Shown here one piece after another: positions 1-7,785 of a stretch of 9,063 nt of DNA. The stretch's first letter is position 1; each line of letters starts with the position of its first letter. Both the position numbers and the translations under genes were made by a program. The notes under the pieces are model-generated. The model was not told the origin of the DNA. It was given only the letters and a program-made list of their open reading frames with translations, and made no database searches. The stretch comes from Lachnospiraceae bacterium. GTDB taxonomy: Bacteria; Bacillota_A; Clostridia; Lachnospirales; Lachnospiraceae. The stretch covers positions 1 through 9,063 of the forward strand of contig JAEEJD010000041.1 of the NCBI GenBank assembly GCA_016281675.1, read 5' to 3'.

Positions 1-863
1 CCACCGTGGTGTGTATCGCCTTCCTGCTCCGCAAGAAGTGCACGTCCTTCATCGGTCTTATAAAGATTCTGACGTTTCATCGCCTGATCGAAATCAACAA
101 GATGTCCGTCGAATTCAGGCCCGTCAACACAGGCAAACTTGACTTCGTCTCCGACTATCAGTCTGCATGCGCCACACATTCCGGTACCGTCAACCATTAT
201 CGGATTCATGGATACGATCGTCGGAATACCGAGTTCTTTCGTAAGAAGGCATACGAACTTCATCATGATCATAGGGCCGATCGCGATGCACACGTCGTAC
301 TTGACCCCCTGATTCTCGACAAGATCTTTGATCACTTCCGTGACCATGCCTTTTCTCTGATATGATCCGTCATCGGTAGTTATATAAAGGTTTCCGGCAA
401 CGGCTTTCATCTCGTCCTCAAGTATTACGAGATCTTTTGTCTTTGCACCGACTATGACATCGGCATCGATTCCGTGCTCGTGGAGCCATTTGACCTGAGG
501 ATAAACAGGTGCGGTTCCGAGTCCGCCTCCGACGAACAGGATCTTTTTCTTCTTGAGTGACTCTATGTCTTCGCTGACAAATTCCGAAGGACGTCCGAGA
601 GGTCCGACGAAATCGCGGAATGAATCTCCTGCCTTAAGTTTTTGCATTCTCGTTGTAGACGCTCCGATCGTCTGAACAACGATCGTGATCGTGCCCTTCT
701 GCCTGTCGTAATCGCAGATAGTAAGCGGTATACGCTCCCCTCTCTCATCCATCTTAACGATGACAAACTGTCCGGGTTCGCATGCAGCCGCCACACGCTT
801 TGCCTCAACTTCCATAAGGAAGATGTTAGAGGCCAGGTCACATGCCTTTAAAATCTTATACAT
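1..863 (-). CDS. nfnA: NfnA-like ferredoxin-NADP+ reductase subunit alpha (sulfide/dihydroorotate dehydrogenase-like FAD/NAD-binding protein), 3' end cut by window edge
   Basis: The frame is open from the ATG at 863 to the left edge, giving 287 residues with no stop. The family usually runs about 280-300, so only a few residues are probably missing. Visible in order: an N-terminal FAD-binding barrel with RIPLTI at 44-49, a nucleotide-binding glycine motif VGGGLGTAPVYPQ at 111-123, and a C-terminal iron-sulfur site of Asp225-x4-Cys230-x2-Cys233-x11-Cys245. This site keeps the spacing of the four-Cys [2Fe-2S] motif of PyrK proteins but has Asp in the first position, as I recall for NfnA. NfnAB is a cytoplasmic flavin-based bifurcating complex coupling NADH, NADPH and reduced ferredoxin. 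The start overlaps the upstream gene by 16 nt and has a strong Shine-Dalgarno. The partner NfnB would lie to the left, outside the window. Without it, another PyrK-like or sulfide dehydrogenase subunit remains possible. Family membership is secure; the exact complex is inferred. Confidence 0.85.
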   Translation of the reverse strand, partial: MYKILKACDLASNIFLMEVEAKRVAAACEPGQFVIVKMDERGERIPLTICDYDRQKGTITIVVQTIGASTTRMQKLKAGDSFRDFVGPLGRPSEFVSEDIESLKKKKILFVGGGLGTAPVYPQVKWLHEHGIDADVIVGAKTKDLVILEDEMKAVAGNLYITTDDGSYQRKGMVTEVIKDLVENQGVKYDVCIAIGPMIMMKFVCLLTKELGIPTIVSMNPIMVDGTGMCGACRLIVGDEVKFACVDGPEFDGHLVDFDQAMKRQNLYKTDEGRALLAEQEGDTHHG

Positions 864-2269
864 TTTTTCTCCTCCTTGCTAAACCTGAACAACTCTCCGC
901 TTTTTATATCAACGGCAAACATTCTGCCTGTCGAAGAATTTCCTTCATATTCCCTGATTATGTAATACGACCTTTCCGCATCGGAAAATCCGTACTCAGC
1001 CTTGTATGATTTTCCGAGGGTGATCTCGCCGAGGCTTGCCAGCTGGTATGAAATTGCGTATTCAGCCATGTCCTTCGCAACGGCGACATTCATGTTGAGA
1101 TTGTAATTTGCAACGACCGGTTCGGATACGAGTCCGTTGCTGCTGACGCAGATAAACGAGTAAGTACTCTTTCCTATAGGCATCAGAAAGGGTTCCGAAT
1201 ACTCCTTGGATTCAACAGTCGGAACACTTCCGTCGGTCGTGTAATATACCGTTTTGTCTTCGGGAGCCAGCACACCGATAAGCTCCGGCTTCGTGATCGT
1301 TCCGGATTCCACAAGAAGCTCCGGAGGATCGGGAACATCAAGCTCCACCTCATATGTGTTGGTCACTACCTCACTGACGATTCCTTTTTCGTTTATATTT
1401 ATAGCGGATATAACCGTTGTTCCTTCCTCGAGAGGGATCGGACCCATATACGAAAACGATTCTTCGGTCGGAGTCGAACCGTCGACCGTGTAATATATCG
1501 TTCCCTCACCCGGGACGGACAGCTTGATCGGATCCGGTTCGATATATGTTCCGGATTCAAGCGAGAATGACGGCGATATCGACACATAATCGGAATAACG
1601 AAGAGCCAGCGTCGAATCCTTGCTGTTGTTTATAAGTTCGTTGATCCCTTTGTTGTCGCCTTCCGTCTTATAGCAGTCCACTATCCTGTCGTAGAGCGTT
1701 ACATCATCCGGATAATAGTTGAGTGCATCATACAGTACGGCGATCGCAGCATCATAGTTATGATCCGCGATATAAATATCGGCAAGGAGCATCTTCCCGG
1801 TCTTGTCATTATCAAGGCTGTTTAAATGCTTCGCCGTTTTGATCGCCTTTTTGAGATCTCCGCTTTCAAATTCGGCGGTTGCTTTCGCAAACTGGTCATC
1901 ATACGAAAAATATCTGGCGATCGCTATCCCGCCGATTATACAGCCGATAACGAACACGGCGCCGATTGACGCAAGCAGCACAGCCAGCTTCTTGTTTATG
2001 ACAGGCTTTGCTTTGGCGTTATCGCCTTTGGTATCTTTCTTCGGCTTCATCCTGACGGGAGGTTTGACCCCGCCTATTTCTTTTGTTATATCAGGCTTTT
2101 GGAGCACACCTGACAGATCCGGTATCTCCGTCGTCTTCGACAGAGCTGCCACATCTATATTGTCCTCGAGCTTTATCTCGAAATCGGAGACGATTATGAT
2201 CTCTTCCCCGCAGACCGGACAATACATGTAGCCTTCCGGAATAAAAGCATTACAGACTTTACACTGCAT
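848..2269 (-). CDS. Zinc-ribbon, single-pass membrane protein with TPR-like region and two chitobiase C-terminal-like repeats; function unknown
   Basis: The protein has 473 residues. A zinc ribbon opens it (Cys3-x2-Cys6 and Cys17-x2-Cys20), followed by a charged, low-complexity linker with a lysine-rich stretch at about 75-94. One hydrophobic transmembrane helix lies at about 95-118. Residues about 122-210 look like TPR helices (alternating Ala/Leu/Tyr patterns such as NYDAAIAVLYDALNYYPDD). Two tandem beta-sandwich repeats follow at about 231-307 and 318-392, each with the signature YYT.DGS.PT..S of the CHB_HEX_C_1 family. The last 80 residues form a small unassigned domain ending in FAVDIKSGELFRF. 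Basic residues before the helix predict the zinc ribbon inside the cell and the rest outside. It starts 6 nt after the folD stop and overlaps nfnA by 16 nt. No catalytic residues were recognised; sensing, scaffolding or surface binding are all guesses. Confidence 0.85.
   Translation of the reverse strand: MQCKVCNAFIPEGYMYCPVCGEEIIIVSDFEIKLEDNIDVAALSKTTEIPDLSGVLQKPDITKEIGGVKPPVRMKPKKDTKGDNAKAKPVINKKLAVLLASIGAVFVIGCIIGGIAIARYFSYDDQFAKATAEFESGDLKKAIKTAKHLNSLDNDKTGKMLLADIYIADHNYDAAIAVLYDALNYYPDDVTLYDRIVDCYKTEGDNKGINELINNSKDSTLALRYSDYVSISPSFSLESGTYIEPDPIKLSVPGEGTIYYTVDGSTPTEESFSYMGPIPLEEGTTVISAININEKGIVSEVVTNTYEVELDVPDPPELLVESGTITKPELIGVLAPEDKTVYYTTDGSVPTVESKEYSEPFLMPIGKSTYSFICVSSNGLVSEPVVANYNLNMNVAVAKDMAEYAISYQLASLGEITLGKSYKAEYGFSDAERSYYIIREYEGNSSTGRMFAVDIKSGELFRFSKEEKKCIRF
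869..877 (-). promoter_or_regulatory. Strong ribosome binding site of nfnA inside the end of the upstream gene
   Basis: The mRNA reads AAGGAGGAG, then five A residues, then ATG. The site lies wholly within the last codons of the zinc-ribbon gene (its Glu-Glu codons are GAG GAG), so ribosomes ending that gene pass over it. This fixes the nfnA start at 863 and suggests translational coupling. Confidence 0.85.
1094..1318 (-). repeat. Second CHB_HEX_C_1-like repeat within the zinc-ribbon protein
   Basis: This codes residues about 318-392. The signature VYYTTDGSVPTVES at about 341-354 and the turn NGLVSEPVV match the first copy in order and spacing. The match is clear in protein and only patchy in DNA, which suggests an old duplication rather than a recent one. 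Confidence 0.75.
1349..1579 (-). repeat. First CHB_HEX_C_1-like repeat within the zinc-ribbon protein
   Basis: This codes residues about 231-307 of the zinc-ribbon membrane protein. The signature IYYTVDGSTPTEES lies at about 258-271, followed by a region ending in a conserved NGIVSE-like turn (EKGIVSEVV). It matches the second copy with an offset of 83 residues. In known proteins this fold is a small extracellular beta-sandwich. Confidence 0.75.
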
Positions 2270-2275
2270 TACCTG

Positions 2276-3109
2276 CTATCTCCGTTTGGCCGCTTTAACG
2301 CAATTGACCATGAGCATTGCGATCGTCATCGGTCCGACACCTCCCGGTACCGGAGTGATCGCACTTGTGTGGGGTGCAACATCATCGTAATCGACGTCGC
2401 CGCAAAGCTTTCCGTTATCCATACGATGGATACCGACATCAATTACAACGGCGCCTTCTTTGACGTATTCGGCCGTTATCATCTTTGGCTTTCCGACCGC
2501 AGCAACAAGAATATCCGCTCTTTTACAAATACTCTTCAGATCCTTCGTTCTGGAATGGCACACCGTAACCGTACCGTTGTTTGCCAAAAGAAGGAGTGCC
2601 ATCGGCTTGCCGACGATATTGCTTCGTCCGATAACGACACACTCTTTACCCTCTATCGAAATATCGCTTCTCTTTAACAGTTCAATAATTCCCGCGGGAG
2701 TACAGCTGATAAATCCGTCCTGTCCTATACAAAGGTTTCCCACGGATTCCGGATGAAATCCGTCAACGTCTTTTAACGGTGAAATCCTGTTTATGATCTT
2801 CTTATCATCGATATGTTTAGGAACGGGAAGCTGGACAAGAATCCCGTTAATATCATCATCGCAGTTGAGATCATCGATAAGCTTCAGGAGTTCTTCCTCG
2901 GTAGTCTCCTCGGGAAGTTCAAAAGACTTCGATCCTATCCCTATGTATTCACAGGCCTTCTTCTTATTCCCGACATAAACGCTGCTTGCCGGATCCGACC
3001 CGACCTGTATAACGGCAAGTGTAGCCTTTAATCCGCTTTCGGCCACTTCCTGTTTAAGTTCATCCTTGATCGTTGTGCTTATAAGTTTACCGTCAATGAT
3101 CTTTGGCAT
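2276..3109 (-). CDS. folD: Bifunctional methylenetetrahydrofolate dehydrogenase / methenyltetrahydrofolate cyclohydrolase
   Basis: FolD catalyses the reversible oxidation of 5,10-methylene-THF to 5,10-methenyl-THF with NADP+ (NAD+ in some members), and the hydrolysis of methenyl-THF to 10-formyl-THF, in the cytoplasm. The chosen start gives 277 residues, normal for the family. Visible motifs: Y45-x3-K49 with the catalytic lysine in YVGNKKKAC, GILVQLPVP at 89-97, DVDGFHPESVG at 114-124, the dinucleotide-binding GRSNIVGKP at 161-169, DVGIHR at 224-229, and PVPGGVGPMT at 253-262. An in-frame ATG five codons earlier (3124) exists, but AGGAGGAA sits right before the ATG at 3109, so the later start is preferred. 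It lies 16 nt after fhs, whose product feeds the same pathway, and 6 nt before the zinc-ribbon gene. Nothing is missing from the active site. Confidence 0.97.
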   Translation of the reverse strand: MPKIIDGKLISTTIKDELKQEVAESGLKATLAVIQVGSDPASSVYVGNKKKACEYIGIGSKSFELPEETTEEELLKLIDDLNCDDDINGILVQLPVPKHIDDKKIINRISPLKDVDGFHPESVGNLCIGQDGFISCTPAGIIELLKRSDISIEGKECVVIGRSNIVGKPMALLLLANNGTVTVCHSRTKDLKSICKRADILVAAVGKPKMITAEYVKEGAVVIDVGIHRMDNGKLCGDVDYDDVAPHTSAITPVPGGVGPMTIAMLMVNCVKAAKRR

Positions 3110-3112
3110 TGC

Positions 3113-3120
3113 TTCCTCCT
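3113..3120 (-). promoter_or_regulatory. Ribosome binding site that decides the folD start
   Basis: The mRNA reads AGGAGGAAGCA and then ATG at 3109, an ideal Shine-Dalgarno and spacing. The alternative ATG at 3124 would place this sequence inside the coding region and has no comparable site at the right distance. Confidence 0.85.
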
Positions 3121-3125
3121 GCACT

Positions 3126-4796
3126 TTAAAATAATCCGGTTATCTTTCCGTTCTCATCGACATCGATATCAAACGCCGCAGGCTTCTTCGGAAGACCCGG
3201 CATCGTCATGATGTTACCCGTAAGAGCCACAATGAATCCGGCTCCGGCTGACACATACATATCCCTTACATTAAGAGTGAATCCTTCGGGACGACCAAGA
3301 AGCGCAGGGTCATCCGAAAGCGAATACTGTGTCTTCGCCATGCATACGGGAAGCTTGTCAAATCCCTGCTTCTCCAGTTCAGCCATCTTTTTTATAACGC
3401 TGTCGGCAAAGTTTACAGTGCCTGCTCCGTATATTTCTTTGGCAATCGTCTCTATCTTTTCTTTTATGGAAATATCAAGATTATAGAGCGGTTTGTAATC
3501 ACTCTTCCTGTTCTCAAGCGTATCAAGAACAGCTTTCGCAAGCTCTTCCCCGCCTTCACCGCCTTTGGCCCAAACTTCGGACAGTGCGAAACTGCAGTCT
3601 TTCTTCTCGCAAAACTCTTTGACAAAGCTTAGTTCCGCATCTGTATCGGAAACGAAGCGGTTAAGTGTTACTACAACCGGAATGCCGTATTTCTGAATAT
3701 TTTCGATATGCTTCTCGAGATTGACAATACCCTTTTTAAGAGCATCAAGATTCTCGTTCGAAAGGTTCTCCTTCGATACTCCTCCGTTATATTTAAGAGC
3801 CCTCACGGTAGCAACTATAACGCACGCATCCGGGCGAAGACCGGCCTCGCGGCACTTGATGTCAAGAAACTTCTCGGCGCCAAGATCAGCACCGAACCCG
3901 GCCTCGGTGATCGCTATATCTCCCATTTTAAGCGCAGCTTTTGTTGCTCTTACGGAATTGCATCCGTGTGCGATATTTGCAAACGGACCGCCGTGAACAA
4001 GTGCCGGCGTATGCTCGAGAGTCTGTATCAGATTGGGCTTTACGGCATCTTTCAGAAGTGCCATCATCGAGCCAACCGCATGAATATCATTCGCGGTGAC
4101 TATATTTCCGTTAATGTCATATGCAACAACCATTCGGGACAGTCTTCTTCTAAGATCGTCAAGATCCGATGCAAGACAGAGGATCGCCATGATCTCGGAT
4201 GCGACGGTTATGACGAAATGATCCTCACGGACAAAACCGTCCGCCTTGGCTCCGAGTCCGACAACAATATTACGAAGCACCCTGTCATTCATGTCTTCAC
4301 ATCGCTTGAGCACGATATTTCTCGTATCTATATTAAGTTCGTTTCCCTGCTGGATATGGTTATCAAGAAGCGCGGCGCACAGATTGTTTGCACTCGTTAT
4401 CGCGTGAAAATCACCCGTGAAGTGAAGATTGAGTTCGTCCATCGGAACCACCTGAGAATAACCTCCTCCGGCAGCTCCGCCCTTAAGCCCGAAACAAGGT
4501 CCGAGCGAAGGCTCTCGAAGTGCGAGTATCGCATTCTTTCCGAGACGGTTAAGACCCATAGCAAGACCGATACTTGTCGTTGTCTTGCCTTCTCCCGCCG
4601 GTGTCGGATTGATCGCCGTAACAAGAACAAGTTTACCGTTCTCTTTGCTGTCTATGCTTCTAAGGTATTCCTCGGTAATCTTACACTTATACTTTCCGTA
4701 CAGTTCAATATCATCATCAGTCAGGCCGAGCTTGGCGGCAACTTCGCAAATGGGCAGCATTTTCGCGCTCTGCGCGATCTCAATATCTGTCTTCAT
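3126..4796 (-). CDS. fhs: Formate-tetrahydrofolate ligase (10-formyl-THF synthetase)
   Basis: This cytoplasmic enzyme makes 10-formyl-THF from formate, THF and ATP. It is the entry step of the methyl branch of the Wood-Ljungdahl pathway and also supplies formyl groups for purines and initiator tRNA. The ATG at 4796 gives 556 residues, the usual length. The P-loop TPAGEGKT lies at 65-72, followed by the family signature REPSLGP at 94-100 and the glycine-rich [16 protein letters not shown] near 106-121, then [14 protein letters not shown]. The C-terminal part keeps [13 protein letters not shown]. The frame stays open 34 codons further upstream into ftsK, but that segment is basic and unlike the family, so the ATG with GGAGGAGAAG in front is chosen. 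Its ATG overlaps the ftsK stop (ATGA), implying translational coupling. folD follows after 16 nt. Its presence alone does not prove acetogenesis. Confidence 0.97.
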   Translation of the reverse strand: MKTDIEIAQSAKMLPICEVAAKLGLTDDDIELYGKYKCKITEEYLRSIDSKENGKLVLVTAINPTPAGEGKTTTSIGLAMGLNRLGKNAILALREPSLGPCFGLKGGAAGGGYSQVVPMDELNLHFTGDFHAITSANNLCAALLDNHIQQGNELNIDTRNIVLKRCEDMNDRVLRNIVVGLGAKADGFVREDHFVITVASEIMAILCLASDLDDLRRRLSRMVVAYDINGNIVTANDIHAVGSMMALLKDAVKPNLIQTLEHTPALVHGGPFANIAHGCNSVRATKAALKMGDIAITEAGFGADLGAEKFLDIKCREAGLRPDACVIVATVRALKYNGGVSKENLSNENLDALKKGIVNLEKHIENIQKYGIPVVVTLNRFVSDTDAELSFVKEFCEKKDCSFALSEVWAKGGEGGEELAKAVLDTLENRKSDYKPLYNLDISIKEKIETIAKEIYGAGTVNFADSVIKKMAELEKQGFDKLPVCMAKTQYSLSDDPALLGRPEGFTLNVRDMYVSAGAGFIVALTGNIMTMPGLPKKPAAFDIDVDENGKITGLF

Positions 4797-7738
4797 TGAT
4801 GATTCTTCTCCTCCAGCATTTCGTTGAATTCGTCCGATGTCATAAGGATGCGCCTCGGTTTGGTTCCCTCTTCGGGACCGACTACACCCTCGTCGCAAAG
4901 CTGATCCATTATACGGGCAGCTCTGTTGAACCCTACCTTAAACCTTCTCTGAAGCATTCCGATGCTTGCTTTCTGAGATTCGATAACTGCCTGCCCGGCT
5001 GCGGCAAACAGATCGTCATATACTCCGCTCGGATCCACAAGTCCGGGAGATCCGGATGATGAAGATCCTGCGGCTCCTGCCTCTACGGCCGACTGTGCCT
5101 TGAGATCATAAGTATCTCCGTCGGTCTGACTCTTAAGATACTCAACTACACGTGCAACTTCGTCGTCGGAGACGAAAGCACCCTGAACTCTCGCAGGCTT
5201 ATTGTATCCTCTCGGATAGAAGAACATGTCTCCGTTTCCGAGAAGTCTCTCAGCACCCGCCATATCCAGTATCGTTCTCGAATCAACATTTGACGAAACG
5301 GAGAATGCGATACGGCTGGGCATGTTCGCTTTGATCAGTCCTGTTATGACATCAACGGAAGGACGTTGCGTTGCAAGGATCAGGTATATTCCGGCCGCCC
5401 TCGCAAGCTGAGCCAGACGGCAAATGGATTCCTCAACCTCTTTGGCCGCCACCATCATAAGATCCGCAAGCTCGTCAACTACTATGACGATCTGCGGCAT
5501 CTTAGAGTGCTCTCCGTCTGCCGTAAGCGAAGGATCCGATGCGAGCTTCGCATTGTATCCCTTCATGTCACGAACCTCAAGCTGCGCAAATTTCTGATAA
5601 CGCTCCGTCATCTCATTGACAGCCCAGGCAAGCGCCGAACTTGCCTTCTTCGGATCAGTAACGACAGGTATCAGAAGATGAGGTATGCCGTTATATACGG
5701 ACAGTTCAACCATCTTCGGATCTATCATTATGAGCCTTACTTCCGAAGGCGAGGCTTTGTAAAGTATGCTCATGATGAGCGTATTGATACAAACGGATTT
5801 ACCCGATCCGGTCGCGCCGGCAATGAGAAGATGCGGCATCTTTGCGATGTCGGTAACAACAATATCTCCGGCAAGGTCCTTACCGACCGCAAACGCGACC
5901 TTTGAATCAAACTTCTTGAAAGCGGAACTCTCGATGAGTTCACGGAAATGCACCATGGTGCTCTCTTTGTTCGGAAGCTCTATTCCGACCGCTTTCTTGC
6001 CGGGTATCGGAGCTTCGATCCTGATATCTTTGGCACCGAGACTCATCATTATGTCATCGGCAAGTCCCGTTATCTTCTTGACGGACACGCCGGTAGGCAT
6101 CTGTATCTCGTATCTTGTAACTGCGGGTCCTCTCGAACTGCCGAGTATCTGTATCTCAAGTCCGAAATTCGCAAGTGTCTCTTTAAGTTCCCTTGCTGTC
6201 TCATTAAGCTCCGCGGTAGGATTGATCTTCTCGGTGATCTTCACCGCATTGAGAAGGTCCGCGGTAGGAAGTTTGATCCTGCCGCCTTTTGTACCGCGTA
6301 TGGATTTGCCGCGAGTGACAACTCCCGATTCGGGTGCGGGCTTGCGATTTTCTTCCGCAAGATTGATTCCGTGAGAAGTCTTGGGTTTGACCTTCGGAAC
6401 AACCTCATTGGTCTTCCTCTTGTCGAATATATCAGCTACGTCGCCGTATTCCTCCTCAAACGTTTCCGCATCGTCAACATACATATCGCGCTCGTATGCT
6501 TCCTTTTGTGCGGCATCCTCTTCGGAGCTTATGCTTATACGGTGGCGTGTCTTAACATTCGGTCTCGGGGTTTCCGTAGGCTCGGGTACACCGAACAGTT
6601 CCTCTTCACTGGCCCCTTCGTAAAATCCCGTGATCTCGGTTACTTCACCGCTGTAGTCGCGCTTCTCGAGCTTGGTACCGGACATAAGTCCGCCGGCCTC
6701 TTCAACCGGAGTCTCTTCTTCCTCTTTAGGTTCCTTGTGTATCGTCGAAACATAGGAATCGGAACTTCCGTAGAACATCGACTCGGGCCCCCGGATCGCC
6801 GTAAGTTCTTCCTCGCTTACAACGCTCTCGCCGGGATATGTATAAGTGTCATCGGCCTCTTCTTCGATCTCATCGACCTCAAGTTCGGCCTCTTCATAAG
6901 CGAGAGGTTCCAGATCCTTCGGCGCGTTCTTCTTCAGATCGCTTGCATCGAAATGCACTCTTCCCGCGTTCTCGGCCTTGCGTTCCTCGGCACGACGTTT
7001 TCTCTCCTCAAGCTGTGCTTCACGCTTTGCCTCCTGCCTGGCCACATGCTTCTCATGTGATGCCCGGCGCTTCTCCCAGCGTTCGAGATCGCGCTCCTCT
7101 CTCTCCATGCTCCTGACTTCGTTAAGTTTACGTCGATACTCGGCATTACGCCTCGCATCCTCGCTTAAGATCTTCGTTCCCTCCTTAATGCTTGTGAAGA
7201 ACGATCTGTCCGTAAGAAGCACTATACAAATGATAAACAGAACGATCAGGATAACGATCGTTCCGGCAATTCCGATATATTTCCACAGAAAGCGTGCAAG
7301 CACGCCGCCTATGAATCCCCCGTTCTTTGCGCTGTCGTTATATAAAGATCCGAAATCGACATCCGATATCCTTGCGGGATCGATAAACTTCGAGCCGAAG
7401 ATCAGCTGGGCGGTGATGCACAGAATGATGATCAGAACAATGCTGGCGGAGAGCTTAACCTTTGCCACCTTTTCCCATTTATTTGATATCAGGATCGCGC
7501 TTACGATAAAGAAAATGAACGGGAACAGATATCCGACCATTCCGAGTACTCCGACAAGAATATCGTGAACGGCGGTAAAAGACCCGAGCAGTTTGCAACA
7601 CCCGAGAAACATCAGTATCGCGACACCGAGAGCTCCGAATAGAAGTATCTCTTCCGCTATACCGGGATTCTGGTTCTTTTTAAGTTTTTTCCTCGATCCG
7701 GTTGAGGGTTTCCTTCCTCTGCTAGACCCCTTTGCCAA
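4793..7738 (-). CDS. ftsK: DNA translocase of the FtsK/SpoIIIE family
   Basis: This 981-residue membrane-anchored, ATP-driven motor pumps double-stranded DNA through the division septum. A basic N-terminus (about 1-22) precedes four hydrophobic helices near 29-53, 60-84, 96-115 and 153-175. A long linker, about 180-480, is first rich in mixed Arg/Glu (about 190-260, probable coiled coil) and then acidic. The motor has Walker A GATGSGKS at 641-648, Walker B IVIVVDEL at 750-757 and the [12 protein letters not shown] motif at 789-800. A Gly/Ser-rich spacer (886-900) leads to a C-terminal gamma winged helix, about 905-968, with [17 protein letters not shown], which in the family reads chromosome-orienting sequences. 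The start is TTG: an in-frame TAA lies ten codons upstream, no ATG or GTG lies between, and AGGTGGAG sits 4 nt before it. Gap to uppP is 47 nt; its stop overlaps fhs. Whether it serves division, sporulation or both cannot be told. Confidence 0.96.
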   Translation of the reverse strand: MAKGSSRGRKPSTGSRKKLKKNQNPGIAEEILLFGALGVAILMFLGCCKLLGSFTAVHDILVGVLGMVGYLFPFIFFIVSAILISNKWEKVAKVKLSASIVLIIILCITAQLIFGSKFIDPARISDVDFGSLYNDSAKNGGFIGGVLARFLWKYIGIAGTIVILIVLFIICIVLLTDRSFFTSIKEGTKILSEDARRNAEYRRKLNEVRSMEREERDLERWEKRRASHEKHVARQEAKREAQLEERKRRAEERKAENAGRVHFDASDLKKNAPKDLEPLAYEEAELEVDEIEEEADDTYTYPGESVVSEEELTAIRGPESMFYGSSDSYVSTIHKEPKEEEETPVEEAGGLMSGTKLEKRDYSGEVTEITGFYEGASEEELFGVPEPTETPRPNVKTRHRISISSEEDAAQKEAYERDMYVDDAETFEEEYGDVADIFDKRKTNEVVPKVKPKTSHGINLAEENRKPAPESGVVTRGKSIRGTKGGRIKLPTADLLNAVKITEKINPTAELNETARELKETLANFGLEIQILGSSRGPAVTRYEIQMPTGVSVKKITGLADDIMMSLGAKDIRIEAPIPGKKAVGIELPNKESTMVHFRELIESSAFKKFDSKVAFAVGKDLAGDIVVTDIAKMPHLLIAGATGSGKSVCINTLIMSILYKASPSEVRLIMIDPKMVELSVYNGIPHLLIPVVTDPKKASSALAWAVNEMTERYQKFAQLEVRDMKGYNAKLASDPSLTADGEHSKMPQIVIVVDELADLMMVAAKEVEESICRLAQLARAAGIYLILATQRPSVDVITGLIKANMPSRIAFSVSSNVDSRTILDMAGAERLLGNGDMFFYPRGYNKPARVQGAFVSDDEVARVVEYLKSQTDGDTYDLKAQSAVEAGAAGSSSSGSPGLVDPSGVYDDLFAAAGQAVIESQKASIGMLQRRFKVGFNRAARIMDQLCDEGVVGPEEGTKPRRILMTSDEFNEMLEEKNHQ

Positions 7739-7742
7739 TTGT

Positions 7743-7750
7743 CTCCACCT
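7743..7750 (-). promoter_or_regulatory. Ribosome binding site supporting the TTG start of ftsK
   Basis: The mRNA reads AGGTGGAG, then ACAA, then TTG at 7738. With an in-frame TAA ten codons upstream and no ATG or GTG nearby, this site makes TTG the only well-supported start. The rest of the 47-bp gap between uppP and ftsK shows no clear promoter or hairpin terminator. Confidence 0.75.
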
Positions 7751-7785
7751 CGTGATTTTCCCTTATTGATTCCCCGTAAAAATGC

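Noticed and set aside
655..700. Clustered GATC and CGATCG sites, also frequent elsewhere in the window
   Set aside because: They fall in codons for Asp, Ile and Val with C-ending preference and are spread through all genes. Codon usage explains them better than a regulatory or methylation array.
1094..1579. The two similar blocks as a DNA-level repeat or mobile element trace
   Set aside because: Similarity is in the protein (two CHB_HEX_C-like domains), with only short identical DNA runs. There are no terminal repeats or target duplications.
3110..3124. An alternative folD start five codons upstream
   Set aside because: It would bury an ideal AGGAGG inside the coding sequence. FolD proteins normally begin close to the MPKIIDGK segment.
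3708..4799. A 363-residue open frame on the plus strand
   Set aside because: It lies fully antisense to fhs, which is complete and motif-perfect. The predicted protein is Arg/Cys/Ser-rich with no recognisable domain, and its openness follows from fhs codon usage.
4797..4898. A 34-codon N-terminal extension of fhs
   Set aside because: It overlaps the end of ftsK, is basic and unlike the family. The ATG at 4796 gives the standard 556 residues with a Shine-Dalgarno in place.
5948..7060. A 370-residue open frame on the plus strand
   Set aside because: It is antisense to the FtsK linker and motor region and shows no family motif. It is best explained as a shadow of the ftsK reading frame.
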